A DNA stretch of 64,000 nt from Ricordea florida (Eukaryota > Cnidaria > Anthozoa > Corallimorpharia > Ricordeidae), in assembly GCA_949710005.1 (NCBI GenBank), contig OX453286.1:13491742-13555741 (forward strand), given 5' to 3'. A program made the translations under genes and the position numbers. Shown piece by piece: positions 58,033 to 64,000 of the stretch. How positions within the stretch are numbered: position 1 is the stretch's first letter; each line of letters opens with the position of its first letter. The notes beneath the pieces were generated by a model that was not told the origin of the DNA, made no database searches, and saw only the letters and a program-made list of their open reading frames with translations.

Positions 58033-58639
58033 ATGCAACTCGATGCCAACTTTCTGGGAAGGGGCCGACTGTTGGACAACATACGGATCATGACTCTCAT
58101 GTACGCCCTTTGGCGCGCCACGCTCGAAGTGCTGGGCTGCGTCGACACCGTCGAGACAACCATGCCCGAGGAGGAGTGCAACCAGAGGATGGCTCGAGAG
58201 GCGATACGCTCGTCGGGGCAAAAACCCCTATATTCGGTGGTTCGCAAAGTGCAGGAGGTCTTCAATCCAGCGCCGGCGGACTACCTGACGGTGACGACGT
58301 TGATTTATTTCGACGAAAACCCCTACGGACCAATCTACCGCGTCATCGTCGGATCCATAGTCGACCCGTCCAAAGTCGAGACGTCCAGCGAACCGCCGTT
58401 CCATTTTTGTCGTTTCGGACATGACGAGCACCCGACTGTGCGAGGCCTTCAGCGAAGCCCGCTTGCAGTACGACCTCAAAGACATCAGGTCCACGCTAGA
58501 TTCGATGTCCCTTTCCATGTCTCGGCAAGGGATTCCCGTGCTCGCTATTTCGAGTCAAAGTCGACGCGAAGGAGGCGGGTACTCCTCATTTTTTCAACTT
58601 AGGTTAGATGCCTCGGAGACGCAACGCGTTTGGAGATGA
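58033..58639 (+). pseudogene. Unrecognised viral-segment gene with frameshift in a T-run
   Basis: ATG at 58,033 (MQLDANFLGRGRLLDNIRIM) follows the previous stop by 3 bases. The frame has MYALWRATLEVLGCVDTVET, FNPAPADYLTVTTLIYFDEN and YGPIYRVIVGSIVDPSK. At the T5 run 58,404-58,408 the coding signal moves to the adjacent frame, which reads TSTRLCEAFSEARLQYDLKD and RSTLDSMSLSMSRQGIPVLA and ends at TGA 58,637-58,639, overlapping the next ATG. The whole would be about 202 residues. The ATG at 58,421 could alternatively start a separate short gene. No family recognised. Confidence 0.5.
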
Positions 58640-59361
58640 CAGAGCTCGTCGACAGGCTCACGGAGGACATTCGAACCAAGATACGCGACGCCTTGGACCG
58701 CAAGATAGCAGACCCGTTTCGCGGAGCGCTGCGAGACGAGTTGAAAGATTCCCAGGTGACAATCGACACGAGGCGTTACGGCAGCAAAGCCGACCGCCTT
58801 TTCCTGTTCCTTTTTCATCTACCGCCCAACAGGTGGAGCCAACGACACGGCGGGATAGTGGAAGGTGACCACTGGGACGTAAAACCCTCTGCGAGAATAA
58901 GCGTCGATTTTAACTACGCGCGCCTCGAAGTGTTGCGCTCTTGGCTTTGCGAGTGCGTCGAGGACGCGGCCAACGTGCGGCGACGAGAAGGATACGTCGT
59001 CGTGTCAAAGGCGAGCGTTTGTCTCGGGCTCCCCGATGCCCTGACGAATTGTAGCGTGTTTGAAATGTTTTTCGACGCGGAACCCAGAGATGGCGGCGAC
59101 GAGGACGACGACCCTTGCGACGACGATTCAGGACTCTTGCCTCACTACCGCATAGGGGACAATGTGTACGTGCACCAGGCCGTGTTGTTCCTGCGCCTCG
59201 GGGTCAACGATGCTTGGGCTCGACACTTGCGCGATCGCTGCTCCGAAACGGACTGCCCCACAGAGTACCGCGTGTTGGACGCCAACGGTCACCCGGAGGC
59301 GTGCGCCCGACTCGCCGCCATGAAAAGGACGATCGTGGAGGAATGTTACACGACCAAATAG
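58636..59361 (+). CDS. Unrecognised viral-segment gene, 5' part before an amber codon
   Basis: ATG at 58,636 overlaps the preceding TGA (ATGA), a compact arrangement. 241 residues: an N-terminal helical region (MTELVDRLTEDIRTKIRDAL), FLFLFHLPPNRWSQRHGG, RISVDFNYARLEVLRSWLCE, an acidic stretch (GGDEDDDPCDDDSG, about residues 150-165) and VYVHQAVLFLRLGVNDAWAR. It ends at TAG 59,359-59,361. The same frame remains open beyond the TAG for another 255 codons, so this and the next entry may be one gene. No homology recognised. Confidence 0.5.
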   Translation: MTELVDRLTEDIRTKIRDALDRKIADPFRGALRDELKDSQVTIDTRRYGSKADRLFLFLFHLPPNRWSQRHGGIVEGDHWDVKPSARISVDFNYARLEVLRSWLCECVEDAANVRRREGYVVVSKASVCLGLPDALTNCSVFEMFFDAEPRDGGDEDDDPCDDDSGLLPHYRIGDNVYVHQAVLFLRLGVNDAWARHLRDRCSETDCPTEYRVLDANGHPEACARLAAMKRTIVEECYTTK

Positions 59362-60126
59362 AAGCGTCCGCTCTGTCGATTCGAGCAAGACGGCAAAGGA
59401 AACCGCGTCGCCTTGTTGCACGTGGCCTTGGCGTCCAAGATACAGAAGGAGGTTCGATGCAAACACGGCTCTTCCACGGGCACGGCAGAAGACTTCGTTC
59501 GTCGGTGCTTGCGGGAAAACTTTACGGAGAGAGAAACGGTCGTGTTCTTCGACAAGAGTCGCCGCCAAGGACCCGTCCTCGACGTGGTCAAGATTCGCGA
59601 CGTCCGACTCGCGAACGGCGGTCGCCTGCCGAAGTTTTGCTTGCGCGCCGCGTCTAGAGCAACGCGCTTGCCTTTTACGCTGCAAATGATGGACGAGGGA
59701 AGGGTCGGAGTGTTGGCTACGAGAAACAAACCGTTGACTGCGTTTCCGCCGGATCACGAAGCCCGGTACTTCGCGCGCAAGTATTTTGCCAGTTCGGGCT
59801 GGATAAGGGAAGCGCAAGATCGAGCGAGCGCAACGCACGGCCCGGACTACGACACTTGCGAAGCCGCCGCGCGCGAAGAGGTAGAAAGTTTGACGGACAT
59901 GTGGCTCGAAAGATTCAGAGGAAGATACCGACCGTTCTCGCTGGGAAGGCCCGTTTCCACTGTTGCAGAGTTCGTTCGCCAACCGAGTCGATCGGATCGC
60001 TCCAACGAGGGAAAAAAGAAAACAGACCCGCGAACCGCGGTCGACCCAGAAGACAACGACAGCGATTGCGACCGTGACTACGAGATCGATGATCCCGGCA
60101 TTAGTCTCTCCTCTCTCGAGCGGTGA
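59362..60126 (+). CDS. Unrecognised viral-segment gene, part after the amber codon
   Basis: In phase with the preceding ORF, with no in-frame ATG near its beginning, which supports continuation across the TAG (mutation, sequencing error or readthrough). Contains NRVALLHVALASKIQKEVRC, VVFFDKSRRQGPVLDVVKIR, RLPKFCLRAASRATRLPFTL and ARYFARKYFASSGWIREAQD. The C-terminal tail is highly polar and acidic (EDNDSDCDRDYEIDD) after a basic KKK patch, plausibly a nuclear localisation and regulatory tail. TGA at 60,124-60,126, AATAAA at 60,180-60,185. No family recognised. Confidence 0.5.
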   Translation, partial: KRPLCRFEQDGKGNRVALLHVALASKIQKEVRCKHGSSTGTAEDFVRRCLRENFTERETVVFFDKSRRQGPVLDVVKIRDVRLANGGRLPKFCLRAASRATRLPFTLQMMDEGRVGVLATRNKPLTAFPPDHEARYFARKYFASSGWIREAQDRASATHGPDYDTCEAAAREEVESLTDMWLERFRGRYRPFSLGRPVSTVAEFVRQPSRSDRSNEGKKKTDPRTAVDPEDNDSDCDRDYEIDDPGISLSSLER

Positions 60127-60179
60127 ACGTAAAACGAAAACGAAAAAAAAGAAACCCTCCCCTCCAAAAAAAAAGCAAA

Positions 60180-60185
60180 AATAAA
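60180..60185 (+). terminator. Poly(A) signal, plus strand
   Basis: AATAAA 54 bases after the stop of the gene ending at 60,126. It faces the minus-strand signal at 60,227-60,232. Confidence 0.6.
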
Positions 60186-60226
60186 GAAAAACACAACGCG
60201 CTATCTGTAGCAAAAGAGCAGGCTTT

Positions 60227-60232
60227 TTTATT
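60227..60232 (-). terminator. Poly(A) signal, minus strand
   Basis: TTTATT on plus, hence AATAAA on minus, 17 bases beyond the stop of the minus gene at 60,249. Tight tail-to-tail ends of this kind are typical of compact nuclear DNA viruses. Confidence 0.6.
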
Positions 60233-60248
60233 GTTACTCTTGTCACTC

Positions 60249-60556
60249 TCACCATTCCTTGGACCATTGTCCCTCGAACGATTTATTCATCGCGGATAGC
60301 TCGGGCGCAACGAGTGTAGCGATCTCCGAATAATGATTCCTTTTCTTGCCTCTCTTTTTACTCCTAGGCCCTTGCCGCATTCCGCTTAGCCGAGAAGTCT
60401 CTGGAATCTGTAAGCCGTGGCAATCGCACGCGCGAATTCCACCTTCGTCCCCGCTTTCTTCCATTGAGGTCATTTGATTTATTAAGAGCTGCAGTTGCGG
60501 TGCCACAATATCCGCAAAGCTTTGCTCGTCTTGGGCGTTGTTTGGTTCGTCGTTTA
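60249..60556 (-). CDS. Unrecognised viral-segment ORF, N-terminus missing
   Basis: The minus frame is open from the right edge of the segment (about 60,556) to the stop at 60,249 and has no ATG at the edge, so the start is lost. It reads NDEPNNAQDEQSFADIV, PQLQLLINQMTSMEESGDEG, a CDCH motif, a basic patch RSKKRGKKRNHY that could be a nuclear localisation signal, and a C-terminus FEGQWSKEW. About 102 residues remain. Function unknown. Confidence 0.45.
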
Positions 60557-63500
60557 AAGTAATGCCTTTTCAAATATCGTTGATTTTTATAGAAGCAGCA
60601 AAAACTGTGGTTTCACTATAAGGTACCCTCTCGTCTTTAAATGGGCATTTCTCGGGTTCCAATCAGCCGAACTGATTTAAATTTATAGCAAAATTTAGTC
60701 AACACTATAAATTTCAGAGCGCTTGGCCAATTGGGTTTGGAGTAAGGGGCTTTCAAATATTGTTGATTTTTATAGAAGCAGCAAAAAGGTGGTGTTACTT
60801 TAAGACACATTCTCGTCTTCAAACTGGCATTTCTCGGGTTTGTTTTTGCTGAATTGATTAAACTTTGTACCAAAATTTAGTCCAAGGCATTTAGTTTGTG
60901 TGGTATATTTTTCAGAGCGATTAGCCTATTAGGTTTGAAGTAATGACTTTTAAAATATCGTTGATTTCCAAAGATGCAGCAAAAACGGTGGTTTTACTGA
61001 AAGGCACATTCTCGTTTTTGAACTGGCATTTCTCGGGTTTGATTCAGCCAAATTGATTGAAATTTAAACCAAAATTTAGTCCATGACGTCTCGTTTGTGT
61101 GGTATAAATTTCAGAGCGATTACCTTATTGGGTTTGCAGTAATGGCCTTTAAATATCGTTGATTTTCAACGAAGCAATAAAACCGGTCGTATTACTGTAA
61201 GGCATATTCTCGTCTTTAAACTGGTCTTTCTCGGGTTTCATTCAGCTGAATTCATTGAAGTGTGTACCAAAATTTAGTCCAAGGCGTCTAGTTTGTGTTG
61301 TATATTTTTTAGAGCTATTACCTGATTGGGCTTGGAGTAATGGCCTTTAAAATATCGTTGATTTCAAAAGAAGCAATAACAACGGTGGTGCTACTGTAAG
61401 GCTCATTCTCGTGTTTCATTCAGCCGAATTGATTTAAATTTAAACAAAAATTTAGTCCAAGGTGTATAGTTAGTGTGGTATAAATTTCGGAGCGATTGCT
61501 GATTGGGTTTGGGGTAATAGCTTTTCAGAATTCGTTGATTTTAAAAAAAGCAGCAAAAACGGTGGTGTTTCTGTAAGGCTCCTTCCCGTCTTTAAACGGG
61601 CATTTATAGTTTTTACAGTGATTGGCTTATTGGGTTTGAAGGAATGGCCTTTCAAATATTGTTGATTTTTAAAGAATCAAAAACGGTGGTGTTACTGTAA
61701 AACACCCTCTTGTCTTTAAACGCGCATTTCTTATGTTCCCATTAGACGAATTGATTAAAATGTAAGCCAAACTTTAGTCCAAGGAACTACTTTGCGTGGT
61801 ATAAATATCAGAGCGTATGGCTGATTGGGTTTGGAGTATTTGCTTTTCGAAACTCGTTGATTTTCAAAGAAGCAGCAAAAACGGAAAAGTTACTTTAAGG
61901 CACCCTCTCCTTCTTTAAACGGCTTTTTCTAGGGTTACAATCTGCCAAATTGATCGCAATTTAGATTAAATTTAGTCCATGCCGTTTACTTTGTGTGGTA
62001 TAAATTTGAGAGCGATTAGCTTATTGGGTTTTGAGTAATGGCCTTTTAAATATCGTTGATTTTCAAAAATGCAGCAAAAACGGAGTTACTTTAAGGCACA
62101 TTCTCGTTTTTATAGTGGCATTTCTCGGGTTCTAGTCAGCCGAATTGATTGAAAATCAAACCAAACTTTAGTCCATGGCGGGTATTTTTTTTCGTGTAAC
62201 TTTCAGAGCGATTGGCTGATGTGTTTAAACTAATGAACTTTAAAAAGTCGTTGATTTTTAAAGAAGCAGAAAAAACGGTTGTGTTACTGTTAGGCACCCT
62301 CTCATCTAAGAACGGCAATTTCTCGGGTTCCAATCAACCAAACTGATCACAATTTAAATCAAAATTTAGCCCAGGCCGTCTAATTTGTGTCGTATAAATT
62401 TCAGATCGATGTTATTATCCTTTTTGGAGTAATGGCCTTTCAAACATTGTAGATTTTAAAAGGAGGAGCAAAAACGGCGATGTTACTGTAAGGAAACCCC
62501 CCTTGTCTTCAAACGGCCATTTCTTTGACTCCAACTAGCCAAATTAATTGAAATTTAAATAGAAAATAGTCCACTCCGTCTAGTTTTGGTGGTCCAAATT
62601 ATAGAACGATCGTATGATTGGGTTTGGAGTAATGGCCTTTCAAATATCGGTGATTTTCAAAGAAGCAGCAACAACGGTGGTGTTAATGTCAGGCACCCTC
62701 TCTTTTTTCAACGGCCATTTCTTCGGTTCCAACGAGATAAGTTGATTGAAATTTGGATATGAAATACCCTTTCGGTCTTGCTTGTTTGGTTTAAATTTCA
62801 GAGCAATTAACTGGTTGGGTTTGGAGTAATGCCATTTCAAAAATCGTTGAGTTTCAAAGAAGCAGCAAAAACGGTGGTGTTGCTGTCAGGCACCCTCTCG
62901 TATTTAAGCGGCCATTTCTCGGGTTCCAATCAGCCTAATTGACTAAACTGTAAATCAAAATTTAGCCCAGGACGTCTAGTTTCTGTGGTGTAAATTTAAG
63001 AACGATCGTATAATTGGGTTTGGAGTAATGGCCTTTCAAACATCGTTGATTTTAAAAAAAGCAGAAAAAACCGTGGTATTATTGTAGGGCACCCTCTCGC
63101 ATTAAAACTCAATTTCTCGGGGTCCAATCAGCCGAATTGAGTAAACTTTCAATCAAAATGTATAGCAGGATGTCTCGTTTGTGTGGTATAATTTTCAGAA
63201 CGATCAAATGATTATGTTTGGAGTAATGGCTTTTCAAAAATCGTTGATTGTCAAGGAAGCAGCAAAAACGGTGCTGTTACTGTAAGGAACCCTCTCCATT
63301 TCTTCGGTTCCAACGAGATAAATTGATTGCAATTTCAATAGGGAATAGTCCAGGGAATAGTCCAAATTTAAGAGCGATTCGCTGATTGGGTTTGAAGTAA
63401 TGCCCGTTAAAAAATCGTTCATTTTCAAAGAAGCATCAAAAACGGTTGTGCTACTGTAAGGCATCCTCTCGTCTTCAACCGGCCATTTCTCTGGTTCCAA

Positions 63501-63795
63501 GAAGCCGAATTGATTGCAATTTAAATAGGGAATAGTTCACCCCGTCTAGATTGGGTGGACTAAATTTCAGAGCGATTTGCTGATTGGGTTCTGAGTGGTG
63601 GCCGTTCAAAAATCTTTGATTTTCAAAGAAGCGGCAAAAACGGTGGTGTTACTCTAAGGAAGCCTCTCGTCTTTAAACGGCCATTTCTTCGGTTTCAACA
63701 AGATAAATTAATTCCAATTTAATAGAGAATAGTCCAGGCCGTCTAGTTTGTGTGGTCCAAATTTCAGAGCGATTCGCTGATTAGGTTTGCAGTAC
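60557..63795 (+). repeat. Satellite C array, forward
   Basis: About 17 units of roughly 195-200 bp, some shortened (about 125 bp near 61,534-61,661). Anchors: CGTTGATTTTCAAAGAAGCA, AACGGTGGTGTTACTGTAAG, TTCTCGGGTTCCAATCAGCC, AAATTTAGTCCA and TTTCAGAGCGATTGGCTGAT, then TGGGTTTGGAGTAATGGCC. Starts exactly where the viral minus ORF breaks off. Short ORFs here are translated repeats. Not related to satellites A or B by eye. Confidence 0.9.
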
Positions 63796-64000
63796 CAGAC
63801 TTCTTCCCATCTAAATTTCAATCCATTAAGTTCATTGGATTCTGCGAAATGGACGTTTAACTACTAGAGGGTGCCTTACAATAGCACGACCGTTCTTGCT
63901 GCTTGCTTGAAAATCAACGATTTATAGACGCCCATTACTCCAAAAAGAATCGCTCTGAAATTTGGACCACAGGAATTAGACGGCCTGGACTACTTTTCAC
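63796..64000 (-). repeat. Satellite C, inverted unit at the window end
   Basis: From about 63,865 the unit appears on the other strand (AGAGGGTGCCTTACAATAGC, GAAAATCAACGA, CCCATTACTCCA, ATCGCTCTGAAATTTGG). About 70 bp around 63,796-63,864 at the switch match the unit poorly. The array probably continues past the window. Confidence 0.85.

Larger units (their letters stand above)
54657..60556. other. Integrated fragment of a large double-stranded DNA virus
   Basis: About 5.9 kb that contrasts sharply with its surroundings. It is visibly GC-rich, with closely packed genes on both strands, stop-start spacing of 3 bases (58,029/58,033), an overlapping ATGA (58,636-58,639), opposed poly(A) signals 41 bases apart, and no introns seen. 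One gene resembles family B DNA polymerase. The outermost ORFs at both edges are open to the edge, so both ends are truncated. At least four reading-frame breaks suggest an inactive relic, though single-base errors in T-runs could explain some of them. A herpes-like or another large nuclear virus is possible; the polymerase type points that way but does not settle it. Not a known transposon. Confidence 0.6.

Noticed and set aside
54657..60556. Polinton/Maverick or another self-synthesising transposon
   Set aside because: No integrase, protease or capsid marks, no long terminal inverted repeats, and the polymerase marks resemble the DF-x-S-x-x-P type rather than the protein-primed type.
60557..63795. 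CRISPR array or coding tandem repeats
   Set aside because: Units are about 200 bp without constant repeat and variable spacer structure, and they contain stops in every frame. This is an ordinary satellite in an animal genome.

Overview
This is animal, not bacterial, DNA. It is AT-rich, filled with satellite arrays, and the genes it carries are those of eukaryotic transposons, with GT-AG introns and AATAAA signals. The mix (a Mutator-like element with cnidarian-style zinc-binding domains, PIF/Harbinger, L2/CR1-like and Penelope-like retroelements) best fits a cnidarian such as a coral or sea anemone. That host call is inference from family resemblance. No ordinary host gene, tRNA, rRNA or CRISPR array was recognised.

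The ground plan is two copies of one large satellite unit, about 1-32,780 and 32,781-50,577. Each copy runs: satellite A (short phrases of the type CCTAATTAGCCTAT), a roughly 1-kb decayed low-copy block, satellite B (about 230-bp units) in one orientation, satellite B inverted, then satellite A again. Without insertions the unit is about 15-16 kb. Copy 2 preserves the empty target sites of several insertions present only in copy 1, which fixes their ends and target-site duplications (TSDs): a Mutator-like (MULE) element at 2,486-8,963 (9-bp TSD), a 7.1-kb element at 16,975-24,048 (TSD TAT) with a complete Harbinger transposon nested in it at 19,930-23,970 (TSD ATT), and a 1.7-kb element at 25,709-27,442 (TSD TA). 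Copy 1 also holds a chimera of a Penelope-like fragment and an L2/CR1-like retrotransposon (12,798-14,852) and a 106-bp-arm palindrome (9,232-9,444). Copy 2 alone carries an L2/CR1-like element on the minus strand (36,502-38,498, TSD TATATA).

Copy 2 is cut off at about 50,577 by a decayed second Harbinger (to 54,645). Next comes the most unusual segment, 54,657-60,556: visibly GC-rich, packed with genes on both strands at spacings of a few bases or with overlapping stop and start codons, and with closely opposed poly(A) signals. It has no ORFs like those of the transposons. One minus-strand gene has features of a family B DNA polymerase. Both outermost ORFs run off the segment edges and several genes are broken, so I read it as an integrated, inactive fragment of a large double-stranded DNA virus. 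The remaining genes are unidentified. From 60,557 to the end lies a third satellite (C, about 200-bp units), which also flips orientation near 63,800.

Functionally, the recognisable genes serve transposition: MULE transposase, Harbinger transposase with its Myb/SANT-like partner, and reverse transcriptases. Only the Harbinger at 19,930-23,970 appears to retain both genes intact.
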